64,000 nt of DNA. It comes from Phycisphaerales bacterium. Its GTDB lineage: Bacteria > Planctomycetota > Phycisphaerae > UBA1845 > UTPLA1. The notes beneath the pieces were generated by a model that had not been told where the DNA came from, searched no databases, and worked only from the letters and a program-made list of their open reading frames with translations. Location: assembly GCA_022360095.1 (NCBI GenBank), contig JAKSDK010000801.1, positions 143,070-207,069 on the forward strand, written 5' to 3'. Every line of letters begins with the position of its first letter. The stretch's first letter is position 1. A program made the translations under genes and the position numbers. Of the stretch, positions 36,231 through 45,445 are shown in pieces.

Positions 36231-36572
36231 TCAATACCGACAACCACCGCGTCGAAAGTATCCACGGCGACCATAACCGAAGCCCCGACGGTGGTGGCCG
36301 TAGCCGTGGGACCGACCGAAATAACCGTGGCCACGGCCGACGTTGATGTTGATGCCGAACCCCGAGCGGTAACCACGAAAGCCACGCCGAGAGAAACAAC
36401 CGCGGCGGAAATAGGGCCTCGGATGATAGTCGACATAGCCGCCATAGTAAGAATAGCCCCCACCGCGACAACCTCGGGATCGATGGCCGGCCTCCGCGGT
36501 TTGCGCGCTCAGCGCCACAGCCGCCAAGGCTACCGCGAATCCAACGGTGAGCTTCACACCACGCGTGCTCAT
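36231..36572 (-). CDS. Small secreted Gly/Arg/Tyr-rich protein
   Basis: 113 aa from the ATG at 36572, which has GGAGG at 5 nt; the longer frame to 36656 is not used. A clear signal peptide ends in A-E-A-G. The mature part is rich in G, R, Y, H and F, with repeats like Y-x-R-R-G and R-R-G-F-x-G/R. This is typical of planctomycete envelope or extracellular low-complexity proteins. No function is known. The codon bias here is imposed by the composition. Confidence 0.75.
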   Translation of the reverse strand: MSTRGVKLTVGFAVALAAVALSAQTAEAGHRSRGCRGGGYSYYGGYVDYHPRPYFRRGCFSRRGFRGYRSGFGININVGRGHGYFGRSHGYGHHRRGFGYGRRGYFRRGGCRY

Positions 36573-36772
36573 AAAAACCTCCAGTCTAATAAAAAGAAAG
36601 ATTGTTCTGCGCTGACGGATTCGCACCTTGAACCCGCATCGCAACAGTCGGATCACGTTGACCCGACGAAGAGGTAGACACAGCAGGGGATCGAAGCGTT
36701 AGAAACGGCCTCCCTATTTATCTGGATCTCGCACAAATACCGCTTAATTCAGCAGTTGAAGGCGTGGAGGAA

Positions 36773-37579
36773 TTATCGGCTGAACCACCAATACGCGAGG
36801 ACCGTGATGCCCAAGAGAACGCGATACACTGCGAAGGGATACAGCGACCGGGTTTGAATGTAGCGCATGAACGAAGCGACAACGACCCACGCCACGAGAA
36901 ACGAAACCACAAATCCGACCGCCAGCAGTTCCATTCCGCTCGAACTCAAGCTTGCCCAATCCTTGATCACGCCGAGCAGGCCCGCACCGAAAATCGTCGG
37001 GATGGCCAGGTAGAACGAAAACTCCGCGGCCGTGGCGGCGGGGAGGCCGACCATCATTCCGCCCATGATTGTGGCCATCGATCGGCTGGTCCCTGGAATG
37101 ATCGAAACGCACTGCGCGACGCCGATCAGAAATGCCTGTTTCAACGTGACGTCCTCGATCTTGGGTCCGTCCTCACGCCGATAGACCCGCTCGATCAGAA
37201 TCATCACGACAGCCCCCAGAATCAACGTGACGGCGACCGGCACCTGAGTTCCAAGGTGCTGGTCGGCGAGATCATTCAACGGAATGCCGATCACGGCTGC
37301 GGGGATCATTCCGACGATCAGCTTGATGATGACGTGATTTCCGATGCCGCCTTTCGGTGGCGAAAACGTCTGCCGCCAAAGCCGCCGCCAAAAATAGACC
37401 ACGACGGCGACAATGGCACCGATCTGAATAAAGTAAAGGAATGCAGGCCAGGGGTCTTTCTGTGGATCGATGTCCAACTCGGGCATCGCGAGCAACATGT
37501 GCCCCGTGCTGGAAACCGGAAGAAACTCGGTCAGTCCCTCGATGACTCCCAGGATGACGGCCCGCCAAAAATCAGCCAC
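36773..37579 (-). CDS. uppP: Undecaprenyl-diphosphatase
   Basis: 268 aa from a GTG at 37579, with GGAG at 7 nt and an 8-bp overlap with the pgsA stop; the frame could extend to 37627. The enzyme removes the terminal phosphate of undecaprenyl diphosphate in the membrane and recycles the lipid carrier. Two family motifs are clear: E-G-L-T-E-F-L-P-V-S-S-T-G-H-M near the start, and P-G-T-S-R-S near residue 165. Eight hydrophobic segments are visible. It is coupled to pgsA, which suggests shared envelope-lipid regulation. Confidence 0.95.
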   Translation of the reverse strand: MADFWRAVILGVIEGLTEFLPVSSTGHMLLAMPELDIDPQKDPWPAFLYFIQIGAIVAVVVYFWRRLWRQTFSPPKGGIGNHVIIKLIVGMIPAAVIGIPLNDLADQHLGTQVPVAVTLILGAVVMILIERVYRREDGPKIEDVTLKQAFLIGVAQCVSIIPGTSRSMATIMGGMMVGLPAATAAEFSFYLAIPTIFGAGLLGVIKDWASLSSSGMELLAVGFVVSFLVAWVVVASFMRYIQTRSLYPFAVYRVLLGITVLAYWWFSR

Positions 37580-38183
37580 GCGACTGCTCCGCCAAGGCCT
37601 CGCGCGAGGCGACAAGATAGGCCACAACGCTCATCGCCGTGAAAATCACCATCGCCCAGATCACGAAGGGACGGCCTTCCCGAACCCAGCCCACGTTCTG
37701 GAGTCGCCCCAGACTCGCAATGATCCACCCTACGCTGATCGATTGGAGAATCATCTTGATTTTCCCCCACCAGTTCGCGCCATACGCCTTGCCCTGCGAT
37801 TCGCTGAAACCCCGCAGGCCCGAGACGAGCAATTCACGCGCAATGATCACCACGACCATCCAGGCATGCAAGCCGGTCACGTTGGCTCCGCTTGGATCGT
37901 GGAATCCTCGGCCCAACAGCAAAACGAACGCACCGATGACGAGAATCTTGTCCACAAACGGATCAAGGATGCGGCCGAACGCAGTGACCTGGTTCTGCTT
38001 GCGAGCCAGATACCCATCGAGCCAATCCGTTGCGGCGGCCACCACGAATAGCACGAACGCGGCATCCAACATCCAATTCTGGTCATCCCCATGCCGGACG
38101 TCGAAGAATGCCAACAGCAGGAGAAAAACGATCGCGAGAAAAAGGCGACCGATCGTGATTTGATTGGGAAGGTTCATTCGCAT
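37572..38183 (-). CDS. pgsA: CDP-diacylglycerol--glycerol-3-phosphate 3-phosphatidyltransferase
   Basis: 203 aa. The CDP-alcohol phosphatidyltransferase motif is D-W-L-D-G-Y-L-A-R followed by G-x-x-x-D-P-x-x-D-K, with all metal-binding Asp residues present. The start P-N-Q-I-T-I-G-R is typical of PgsA. It makes phosphatidylglycerol phosphate, the first committed step of phosphatidylglycerol synthesis. An ATG at 38177 is an alternative start. It is coupled to uppP downstream. Confidence 0.93.
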   Translation of the reverse strand: MRMNLPNQITIGRLFLAIVFLLLLAFFDVRHGDDQNWMLDAAFVLFVVAAATDWLDGYLARKQNQVTAFGRILDPFVDKILVIGAFVLLLGRGFHDPSGANVTGLHAWMVVVIIARELLVSGLRGFSESQGKAYGANWWGKIKMILQSISVGWIIASLGRLQNVGWVREGRPFVIWAMVIFTAMSVVAYLVASREALAEQSRG

Positions 38184-38204
38184 CGAGCAACCCGGATCGG
38201 CTAA

Positions 38205-39068
38205 TCACGTTTGATGGCGACCAATCGCCATTTCGTAAGCATCGGCCGCGGACGGTGTGAGATGTTCACGCATCGTATCGTACGTCCCGGACTGCAGCAG
38301 CTCGTCCGTGATGCGACGGATCAAACCCAGCGTCGCCCGCATGATGCCCGAGCCGACGCTCACCCGTGCAACGCCAAGATCCTGCAAGACCGAAATGGGC
38401 GGGACCACCGGCACGCTGATCGCCGGATTGGCCACCACATTGACCGCCGCGGGGATCTCCTTGACCAGATTCGCAATGGTCTCTTCCTCCAAGCCGCCGG
38501 GAACAAAGATGCAATCAGCGCCCGCCTCGACGTACTGGGACGCTCGGTGAAGCGTTTGGTCGAGCCGGCTCTGAGGTTCACCTACGGCATTAATATAAAC
38601 ATCGATTCTGGCATTAATGACCAACGGCTTCTCCAACTCATCACACCGTTGACGAATCGCGGCAATCCGCTCCGACATCAAAGCAGGGTCAATCAGTGAG
38701 CCTGTTGGAAAGTCCGTCCCATCCTCAATGTTGATCCCGACAGCGCCAATGTCGATCACACGTTCCATGCAAGATACGATTTCATCCGTCGTGGAACCGT
38801 AGCCCGCTTCCATATCCGCCGTGACGGGAACGTCAAGGGCACCGACGATCCTCGACACGACGCCGGCCATTTCCTCAAACGAAATGACCTGCGGCTCCGC
38901 AAGGCCCAGTGCGGCCGACACACCCATGCTTGTTGTCCCGACGGCTGGAAAGCCGCTCATCGCAAACACGCGAGCACTCGCCACGTCCCAGGCGTTGGGA
39001 ATGATCAGGATCTTCGAATCATGATGGAGTTGGCGAAAACGCATCGCCTTTTGCTTGTAGCGGTCCAT
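38205..39068 (-). CDS. Isocitrate lyase/PEP mutase family protein
   Basis: 287 aa. The barrel start P-N-A-W-D-V-A-S-A-R is typical of the PEP mutase/isocitrate lyase superfamily. V-T-A-D-M-E-A-G-Y-G holds the metal-binding acidic residue, and N-I-E-D-G-T and V-I-N-A-R-I-D follow. No K-K-C-G-H-type loop of true isocitrate lyases is seen, so it is more likely an oxaloacetate decarboxylase- or carboxyvinyl-phosphonate-type enzyme. Substrate unknown. AAAGG 7 nt before the ATG supports the start. Confidence 0.9.
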   Translation of the reverse strand: MDRYKQKAMRFRQLHHDSKILIIPNAWDVASARVFAMSGFPAVGTTSMGVSAALGLAEPQVISFEEMAGVVSRIVGALDVPVTADMEAGYGSTTDEIVSCMERVIDIGAVGINIEDGTDFPTGSLIDPALMSERIAAIRQRCDELEKPLVINARIDVYINAVGEPQSRLDQTLHRASQYVEAGADCIFVPGGLEEETIANLVKEIPAAVNVVANPAISVPVVPPISVLQDLGVARVSVGSGIMRATLGLIRRITDELLQSGTYDTMREHLTPSAADAYEMAIGRHQT

Positions 39069-39092
39069 GAGAAACCTTTCTGAGACGGGTTC

Positions 39093-39497
39093 CTACTCCG
39101 TCTTCCATCGGATCAGCAATAGCGTACTAATGGAGTCCGACGATCGACCCGCATCAACGGTCACGGGAGAACGATTCAACTCGCCCATCAACAGCGAACC
39201 ACTGGCCACGAGCCGATCACTGAGCCAGATCAGGGCGTCTGCATCCTTGGTCCGGACAAGCCGCATGATTTTGCTTCGTGCCGAAAGATCGTCAAACGGC
39301 TTTTCATCATGGACGTCGATGAGCCCGACGACCTCGTAGGGCACCTGAGGCAGACCCTCGTAAACTTTAAGGTTATCAACGGAACTCACGAAGGCTGAGC
39401 CGGTCGGCCAGGCCTGTTTTCCCTGGTAGTCGAGGTATTCGACTCGGACGCAACCCAGAATCGGCAAGAGAACAAGACATATTCCCCATCGATACAT
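39093..39497 (-). CDS. Putative lipoprotein of unknown function
   Basis: 134 aa from the ATG at 39497, with AAGGAG at 8 nt; the longer open frame to 39650 is not used. The lipobox is L-P-I-L-G-C with the Cys at residue 16. The mature part contains a D-A-D-A-L-I-W-L-S segment, as in small YbjQ/UPF0145-like or TPM-type envelope proteins, but no family is clear. It probably sits in the outer membrane. Confidence 0.78.
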   Translation of the reverse strand: MYRWGICLVLLPILGCVRVEYLDYQGKQAWPTGSAFVSSVDNLKVYEGLPQVPYEVVGLIDVHDEKPFDDLSARSKIMRLVRTKDADALIWLSDRLVASGSLLMGELNRSPVTVDAGRSSDSISTLLLIRWKTE

Positions 39498-39737
39498 AAT
39501 CAAAACTCCTTCGTTGGAGGAATCGTACTCCCCCGCTGATCGGCGTGCCACCGTTCTACCGCCGGACATCGCCTGGCTCGTATTATAAGTGCACGCCGGT
39601 TTTCGGGCATCGAGTTCGGCGCGATGCTCGCATCCGATTGGAATTCGCAAGAACCGTCAAGCGATCCCCCCCGGATAAGCATTAAGCTCGGCCTAGTGGT
39701 CCAATCAAATGGAGTCCGACAATGAGGGCACTGAGTG

Positions 39738-40874
39738 ATGAAGAGAGCGACAAAACGACTTCTGGTCATAACACCCTTGGCTATCGTCGGCATTCTGACG
39801 GTTGGCGCTTTTTGGGTCTGGCGCAAAATGGGGGAGCCGCTTTATGACCCCGGCATGGTTCGTACAGGCGAAACTCTTCGCGCCCCCCTTTCCCCGCCTC
39901 AGCAACCGAAGAATTCCAACCGTTGGCGCGTTGAAAACGATATCGAGATTCACCATTTTTCACACGGGAACGGTCCGCCCGTGCTCTTCATCCACGGGGG
40001 CCCGGGCTTCCCGATGCATCAGGTCCCAGCCGGTCTGCAACGCCTTGCAGCCCAATACAAGATCCACTTTTACGACCAGCGGGGATGCGGCCGATCGACC
40101 AAGCCTTTCGAAAAATTCACGTCTGGCAACTTCTACCAAAACATGTTGGCCCTTGACAGCACGCTCGGAATCGGCGCGCAAATCGCCGACATCGAGCGAA
40201 TCCGCCGACTCCTTGCGAGAGAAAAGCTGGTTCTCATCGGGCATTCGTTCGGGGGGTTCCTCGCAACGCTCTATGCAATTGAGTTTCCTGAACGTGTGGA
40301 GGCCCTTGTGCTCGTGTCACCCGCCGACATGATCGTCATGCCGTCGAAGAATGATCTTTTCTCGTTGATTCGAAGACGCCTTCCCGAAGATGCCCTGGAG
40401 GAGTTCGGTCGCTTCGTCAAGGAATACACCGATTTCTCCGAGGTGTTCACAAAAAGCGAAGAAGATCTGGCGGCACTGAACCGTGAATTCGCGAAGTTCT
40501 TCCTGCGCGCTGCCGGCCGGGACCCGGCCGAGAAGGTCGCAGAGCTTGCAAAGGCGGGAAATGGCGGGTGGATGGTCACGGCGATGTTCTTCGGACTGGG
40601 CAGGAACCATGACTATCGCGAGGCATTCCGGAAGGTGAGCGTTCCCACGCTGATCGTCCACGGGGATCAGGATCTGGTGCCGAAATCCGTCAGCGAGCAC
40701 TATGCGAAACTTCTCGCCAATGCGAAACTGGCATGTATTCAGCAAGCAGATCACTTTCTGCTCGAGGAGAAACCGGTCGAATTCTCCAAAACCATCGCTT
40801 CGTTTCTTAAGGAGACCTGCGGCAACGAGTACAATCAATCCAGCGAGTTTCAGGACCAGCGGGAGGCACCGTAG
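39738..40874 (+). CDS. Alpha/beta hydrolase, proline iminopeptidase-like
   Basis: 378 aa from the ATG at 39738 (a GTG precedes it by 3 bp). A membrane anchor spans about residues 10-27. F-I-H-G-G-P-G (oxyanion hole), Y-D-Q-R-G-C-G-R-S, nucleophile elbow G-H-S-F-G-G, then V-H-G-D-Q-D-L-V-P (Asp) and Q-A-D-H-F (His) form the complete catalytic set. The N-terminal H-G-G-P-G is typical of proline iminopeptidase-like hydrolases. It is probably membrane-bound with the catalytic domain outside the cytoplasm. Substrate unknown. Confidence 0.9.
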   Translation: MKRATKRLLVITPLAIVGILTVGAFWVWRKMGEPLYDPGMVRTGETLRAPLSPPQQPKNSNRWRVENDIEIHHFSHGNGPPVLFIHGGPGFPMHQVPAGLQRLAAQYKIHFYDQRGCGRSTKPFEKFTSGNFYQNMLALDSTLGIGAQIADIERIRRLLAREKLVLIGHSFGGFLATLYAIEFPERVEALVLVSPADMIVMPSKNDLFSLIRRRLPEDALEEFGRFVKEYTDFSEVFTKSEEDLAALNREFAKFFLRAAGRDPAEKVAELAKAGNGGWMVTAMFFGLGRNHDYREAFRKVSVPTLIVHGDQDLVPKSVSEHYAKLLANAKLACIQQADHFLLEEKPVEFSKTIASFLKETCGNEYNQSSEFQDQREAP

Positions 40875-40878
40875 TCAA

Positions 40879-41376
40879 ATGGCTAAAGTGAAATGGAAAT
40901 TGGCGGCAGGCAAGACATGGAAGAAAAAGCTGGAGCAGGATCATCCCAGCCATGGCAAGATCTTACCGATTCCTACGCGAATGCAGAAGCGATTCGGCAA
41001 GGGCACCATGCTGATTCCCAAACCACTGGATGTTGACGCGGTCATGCGGAAAGTGAGAAAAGGACGACTCATCACCCAATCCCAAATCCGAGACGCTTTG
41101 GCGAAACAATCCAAAGCCGATCACGCTTGTCCTCTCACAACGGGCATCTTCGTGCGAATCGCCGCGGAAGCAGCGGAGGAAGACCACCAGGCAGGAAAAA
41201 AGCGAATCACACCGTATTGGCGAACCATCAAGGACAACGGCGGCCTGAACGAAAAGTTTCCCGGTGGCGCCAAGACGCAGGCTGCCAAGCTGCGCAAAGA
41301 AGGATTCACCATTCAGCCGAGCAAGGGGAAACAACCACCCAAGGTCAAAGATTTCGAAAAGCACCTCATCAAGTAA
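40879..41376 (+). CDS. MGMT-family alkyltransferase-like protein without the active-site Cys
   Basis: 165 aa, 4 bp after the hydrolase stop. The C-terminal half follows the O6-alkylguanine DNA alkyltransferase pattern: a helix-turn-helix (L-I-T-Q-S-Q-I-R), then T-P-Y-W-R-T-I-K-D-N-G-G-L-N-E-K-F-P-G-G and E-G-F. Where MGMT has P-C-H-R, this has P-Y-W-R (residues 112-115). The acceptor Cys is thus replaced by Tyr. Alkyltransferase-like (ATL) proteins without this Cys bind alkylated bases and flag them for excision repair. The basic N-terminus of about 55 residues could bind DNA. Confidence 0.8.
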   Translation: MAKVKWKLAAGKTWKKKLEQDHPSHGKILPIPTRMQKRFGKGTMLIPKPLDVDAVMRKVRKGRLITQSQIRDALAKQSKADHACPLTTGIFVRIAAEAAEEDHQAGKKRITPYWRTIKDNGGLNEKFPGGAKTQAAKLRKEGFTIQPSKGKQPPKVKDFEKHLIK

Positions 41377-41421
41377 GACCCGTTTCGAGACATGCACGGA
41401 CGACAGGGGCGGCTTGTGCGC

Positions 41422-41459
41422 AAAAAACAACGGCGACGCGCCGTAGCGAGCCGCCGTTG
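41422..41459 (-). terminator. Intrinsic terminator downstream of the pseudopilin gene
   Basis: On the minus strand CAACGGCG (41452-41459) pairs with CGCCGTTG (41428-41435), followed by six T residues. It ends the pseudopilin transcript about 29 bp past its stop. Confidence 0.7.
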
Positions 41460-41487
41460 ATGAATAGCCGAATTGTCTGCGGCGTCC

Positions 41488-42342
41488 TTAAGGCACCAGA
41501 CAAGCGTCGGACCGACTGCCGAGGTCGCAAAAGTTTTCCGACGGCTGCGCAGCACCAGGATCCACGGTCCCGTTCTCGACGGACCACGTATAGATATGGT
41601 CGCGGCCGCGCGTGATGGCCGTGACACCCTGATCGGTCATACCTGAAAGACCGACATCAGGCCCCTTCTCGAAAGTCACGTGACCGTCCTGAAACAGAAC
41701 GTTCTGACCTTCTCGATTGGTGTGATTCGTGCTGTTGCCACGGAACTGGGTCTTGCGATCGTTCAAGACGGTCCCGGTCACACGACCCTTAACGTAAGGA
41801 TTCGAATCCGCCATAATCGGAAAGATCGGCTCAGACGCCGTTCCGATGACCCGACGGTTCGGATCATGCTGGAACTGGTACGCATAACTGAGATGCGGGC
41901 TTCCTGCGAAATCATAGTACACCGTCGTATCCTGCGCAGGGTCCGGCGTATCGATCGTACTGGGGCAGATAAACTGCTTCGGCGTGGAGTTGTTCGCTCG
42001 GAGAACAGTCCACATGTCGACCGTCGGAGACGGAAGCCCGGTCGTGGACGGCTCCTGGATACGATCGACGTGATTCGGATCAGACGTGCCGATCGGAGTC
42101 GCGCCGAAAACTCGATACGCGCCGGTCATGGCCTCCCCGGCAATCGCGGGGAATGTGCCCGGAGCGTCCTGGGCGTAAATGTACATCGCCTGTCCGATGC
42201 CGCGCAGGTTCGCCGCGCAAACTGTCCGCTTGGAAAGTTCGCGGGCTCGCGAGAGACTGGGTAGCAGGATCGAGATCAACAACGCGATGATCGCGATCAC
42301 CACCAACAACTCAATCAGCGTAAATGCTCTGGGTCGTCTCAT
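41488..42342 (-). CDS. Type II secretion/pilin-like protein with prepilin N-terminus (DUF1559-type)
   Basis: 284 aa from the ATG at 42342; GGAGG 8 nt upstream decides this start over the ATG at 42348. The prepilin leader [16 protein letters not shown] is cleaved before the methylated Phe. The C-terminal part has V-L-F-Q-D-G-H-V, typical of the DUF1559 pseudopilins expanded in Planctomycetota. Its function is unknown, perhaps a pseudopilus component or surface protein. The 475-bp upstream interval carries overlapping hairpins. Confidence 0.92.
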   Translation of the reverse strand: MRRPRAFTLIELLVVIAIIALLISILLPSLSRARELSKRTVCAANLRGIGQAMYIYAQDAPGTFPAIAGEAMTGAYRVFGATPIGTSDPNHVDRIQEPSTTGLPSPTVDMWTVLRANNSTPKQFICPSTIDTPDPAQDTTVYYDFAGSPHLSYAYQFQHDPNRRVIGTASEPIFPIMADSNPYVKGRVTGTVLNDRKTQFRGNSTNHTNREGQNVLFQDGHVTFEKGPDVGLSGMTDQGVTAITRGRDHIYTWSVENGTVDPGAAQPSENFCDLGSRSDACLVP

Positions 42343-42816
42343 GGTCATTACCTCCCTTGGGCAACAAACTTTGGCGCCACGGCCACCAGCAGGCGAAGTC
42401 CGATAGGAAGCTATGAAAATGAAACCTTCCGTTGGCTTCGGAGCCAAACTCCGAAAACCAGGATCTCGGGTTCGGCCTTTGCACTGCCAATGTCTTTGAT
42501 GTGCCCACCTGTTGCCTACGGTTGGACACATTCCGCAAAAACCGGGAAAACTCCGACAACATTTGTCGAAGGCCCGGACAAGTGTCTTTCTAATCGTGCG
42601 AAGTCGAGGAATTTGCTTTCGAGGGGTGGTATGATTTCGCGGCTATTTGCCCCGCCGCGCTGAGGAATGCTGAATTAAATGCAAAATTATGATAGCAGTC
42701 TCGTGAGTAACCCTCGTCGCCTATTATCCCTCATCTTAAGGCTCGCTCACACCCTTTTCCCTAGCAATAAATTATATATCGGGACCAAGCCTTTTACAAG
42801 GCCGACTTTCATCGGT
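42343..42816. other. 474-bp intergenic interval upstream of the pseudopilin gene
   Basis: It contains the leader hairpins listed separately and an AT-rich stretch at about 42660-42800. I see no convincing gene. A plus-strand 86-codon frame (42679-42939) overlaps the DUF362 gene and is not accepted. Confidence 0.55.
42406..42455 (-). promoter_or_regulatory. Overlapping alternative hairpins in the pseudopilin leader
   Basis: Read on the minus strand, TTCGGAG and CTCCGAA (42437-42455) form a 7-bp hairpin. The overlapping TTGGCT and AGCCAA (42432-42447) form a 6-bp hairpin, and the two exclude each other. A third stem GGAAG/CTTCC (42406-42430) lies next to them. They are 64-113 bp upstream of the start codon and could form a switch in the mRNA leader. 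Confidence 0.4.
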
Positions 42817-43854
42817 TCAGGCGGACAGCTTCTGGAGGTCGATCGCCTCGGTATCAAACTGCCCCACTCCAAGTCTGGCAGCCGTGACAAGTTGCCTGGG
42901 GACCGCGGCGGAAGGCAAGAGCGGCTTCAATTGATGTAACGACCTGATTTCATTGAGGATACCATATCCGACTGAATCGCATGCCACCGGATCTCGGCCA
43001 ATCAACAGCATTCCGGCCGACGTCATGTCGTTGTTGCCCGCCTCGGGACCACGGTCGAATAACACTCTTAAGCCGTTGACTACATTCAACTTAAGCTTTG
43101 TGCTTATCGGAGGGGAGGCGACGATCTCCCCGATCGCAGGATCACAACCGTTCGTATGGAACCGTGCCGGGTGTTGAATGAGCCCGTGTGAGAGATTCTT
43201 CAGACAACAAGTCATCGTCGCCAAGTGGTGAGTCTTCAGGAACGGCACATTGATGATGGCCGTCGCTTGATCCAAAGCGGCAATGAACGAATCCTTGCCG
43301 GACCGGCCAAAGTCGATCGTCTTCTCCTGCCAACGATAGTCCGCCGATCGGGTCTTGAAATGCCGACGCAGGCCCTCGCTCTCCTCCAGCAGGATAAGTT
43401 GCTCCGGGCTCCAGCCGGCCTTGATCAAAGAATCCACAAGCTCCGTCGCCAAGGGGGGAGTCGTGCCGATGTTGCGTGCCCCGGACTGGTTGAACTTCAG
43501 CAGCACAATGTCGTCAGGCTTCAGAATCTTATGCCACGCATCGGGCGTTGTTCGTTCACCAGTGAACAAACGCAGCCCCTCCGAGAGATAATCTTTCAAC
43601 AGCGACCGTTGAACAATGCGCACGGGCAGAAGCTTCCGGTCAGAAATCTGAACGACACTCGGTCTTGACATGGGCGTCGCCAAGGGCGATGCCGTCGTGC
43701 TGACCGGAGCATTTGGCCGGACAGCCTGTCCTAAAAGTTGGGCAGGACGAACCAGCGCGGCCGCAGCAGCACCTTTCAGCGCGCCTTTCAAAAATGTACG
43801 GCGCGCATTTGCCGTCGCAGTCGCCTTGTCCGGTTGCCGAGTGGATTCGCTCAC
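42817..43854 (-). CDS. DUF362 domain protein with twin-arginine signal
   Basis: 345 aa with a GTG start and AGGAG 9 nt upstream. A twin-arginine signal (A-R-R-T-F-L-K-G-A-L) starts near residue 17, so the protein is exported folded. The DUF362 region has V-L-L-K-F-N-Q-S-G and G-W-S-P-E-Q-L-I-L-L-E-E. DUF362 proteins often carry iron-sulfur clusters, but I see no CxxC pairs, so the cofactor is unclear. Divergent from the pyrophosphorylase gene. Confidence 0.88.
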   Translation of the reverse strand: MSESTRQPDKATATANARRTFLKGALKGAAAAALVRPAQLLGQAVRPNAPVSTTASPLATPMSRPSVVQISDRKLLPVRIVQRSLLKDYLSEGLRLFTGERTTPDAWHKILKPDDIVLLKFNQSGARNIGTTPPLATELVDSLIKAGWSPEQLILLEESEGLRRHFKTRSADYRWQEKTIDFGRSGKDSFIAALDQATAIINVPFLKTHHLATMTCCLKNLSHGLIQHPARFHTNGCDPAIGEIVASPPISTKLKLNVVNGLRVLFDRGPEAGNNDMTSAGMLLIGRDPVACDSVGYGILNEIRSLHQLKPLLPSAAVPRQLVTAARLGVGQFDTEAIDLQKLSA

Positions 43855-43928
43855 GTTGACAGGCTCCTAAGCTCTGCTAAGTTTATCGACGGCGGCTGAA
43901 AACAAACTCCACTTTCGAAAAATGACTC

Positions 43929-45359
43929 ATGACACGGCCAATCGAAACGCGACATCAAGCAGCAAAAACCGTCTTCGCCCCGGCAGGTCAGACTCATGTC
44001 TTTACATTCTGGAGTGAACTGACTCAGAACCAAAAGGAACAACTCCTCGACGACCTGGAAAGGATCGATGTCGAGCAACTCCCACATTGGAGGCAATTGG
44101 TGGCCGGAGCGGGCCCTGAGCGGATCGCCTCTGACAAAATCGAGCCGGCGACCGTCATCTCGAGAAGCTCCATCTCCGAAGACATCATCGATCATGGTCG
44201 GAGCATCCTGGCCGCGGGCAAAGTGGCCGCATTGACGGTGGCCGGCGGACAAGGCACGAGGCTGGGCTTCGATGGTCCCAAAGGGGCCTTTCCCATCTCG
44301 CCGGTCAAGCGCAAGACTTTGTTCCAACTTTTTGCCGAAGCCATTCTGGCCACGGAACGTCGTTATGAAACCCGGATTCCCTGGTACGTCATGACGAGCC
44401 CGTCAAACGACGAGCAAACTCAAGCCTTCTTCTCCGAACGACGATTCTTCGGACTCTCTCCGCATCGCGTCCGATTTTTTCAACAGGGCGTGATGCCCTC
44501 GTTTGATCCGGCAGGGCGAATCCTGCTCGAAGAAAAACACCGAGTGGCCCTCTCCCCCGACGGTCACGGCGGCACACTGCTGGCGATGGCCAAGACTGGA
44601 ACCCTGGCCGACATGACCGCTCGAGGCATTGAGCACATCAGCTACTTCCAAGTGGACAATCCGCTCGTGACGTGCCTCGATCCGCTCTTCATCGGTCTCC
44701 ACGCCCAAAGAAACGCGGACATGTCGAGCAAGGCCGTGCCCAAGGCGGACGATCTGGAGTGCGTCGGCAATTTCGTCGTGAAGAACGGCAGACCGGCGAT
44801 TATCGAATACTCCAATCTTCTTGACGAATTCGCCCATGCCCGAAATGAAGACGGTACTCGAAAGTTCGATGCCGCGAACATTGCGATCCATATCCTGTCC
44901 AGAAGATTCGTCGAACGCCTCACCGCCGATCGCACGGCCTTTGCCTTGCCGTGGCATTTGGCAAAAAAGAAAGTGCCCCATGTTGACTTGGATACCGGAG
45001 AACGCGTCGATCCCGCGGAACCAAACGCGTTGAAACTAGAGTCGTTCATTTTCGATGCGTTGCCTTTGGCGGATCATTCGGTCCTGCTGGAAACCTCTCG
45101 TGCGGATGAGTTCAGTCCTGTCAAAAATATGACGGGCATTGATTCGGTAGAAACTTCGCGGCGTGACCAAAACCGTCGTGCTGCGCAATGGCTGGAGACT
45201 GCCGGCCTGGCGATCCCTCGCGATGAACAGGACGAGCCGAAGGGAATGTTTGAGATCAGCCCGCTGGCGGCCCTCGATGCCGTCCATCTAAAGGAACGGC
45301 TGGGCTCGGAATCCGTCCGATTGCCCGAGGCCGAGAAAGACTTCTATCTTGGCGATTGA
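43929..45359 (+). CDS. UDP-N-acetylhexosamine pyrophosphorylase-like nucleotidyltransferase (UDPGP type 1)
   Basis: 476 aa. The nucleotide-binding loop V-A-G-G-Q-G-T-R-L-G-F-D-G-P-K-G-A-F (about 98-115) is diagnostic of the UTP-glucose-1-phosphate/UAP1 family. M-T-S-P-S-N-D-E and Y-F-Q-V-D-N-P-L also match. It makes UDP-sugars, probably UDP-GlcNAc, for peptidoglycan and lipopolysaccharide. No Shine-Dalgarno site is visible. It starts 74 bp from the divergent DUF362 gene. Confidence 0.92.
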   Translation: MTRPIETRHQAAKTVFAPAGQTHVFTFWSELTQNQKEQLLDDLERIDVEQLPHWRQLVAGAGPERIASDKIEPATVISRSSISEDIIDHGRSILAAGKVAALTVAGGQGTRLGFDGPKGAFPISPVKRKTLFQLFAEAILATERRYETRIPWYVMTSPSNDEQTQAFFSERRFFGLSPHRVRFFQQGVMPSFDPAGRILLEEKHRVALSPDGHGGTLLAMAKTGTLADMTARGIEHISYFQVDNPLVTCLDPLFIGLHAQRNADMSSKAVPKADDLECVGNFVVKNGRPAIIEYSNLLDEFAHARNEDGTRKFDAANIAIHILSRRFVERLTADRTAFALPWHLAKKKVPHVDLDTGERVDPAEPNALKLESFIFDALPLADHSVLLETSRADEFSPVKNMTGIDSVETSRRDQNRRAAQWLETAGLAIPRDEQDEPKGMFEISPLAALDAVHLKERLGSESVRLPEAEKDFYLGD

Positions 45360-45445
45360 CCCTCCGGCCCCGCATCGGATGTCTCATCCGAATCGCGAAC
45401 GCCGGCGCGAAGTCTCCGTATCCCGTTTCGCACGCAAAGAGAGGG

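Noticed and set aside
36600..36700. tRNA-like stretch with G-G-G-T-T-C on the minus strand
   Set aside because: No acceptor stem, anticodon arm or CCA-compatible end could be paired.
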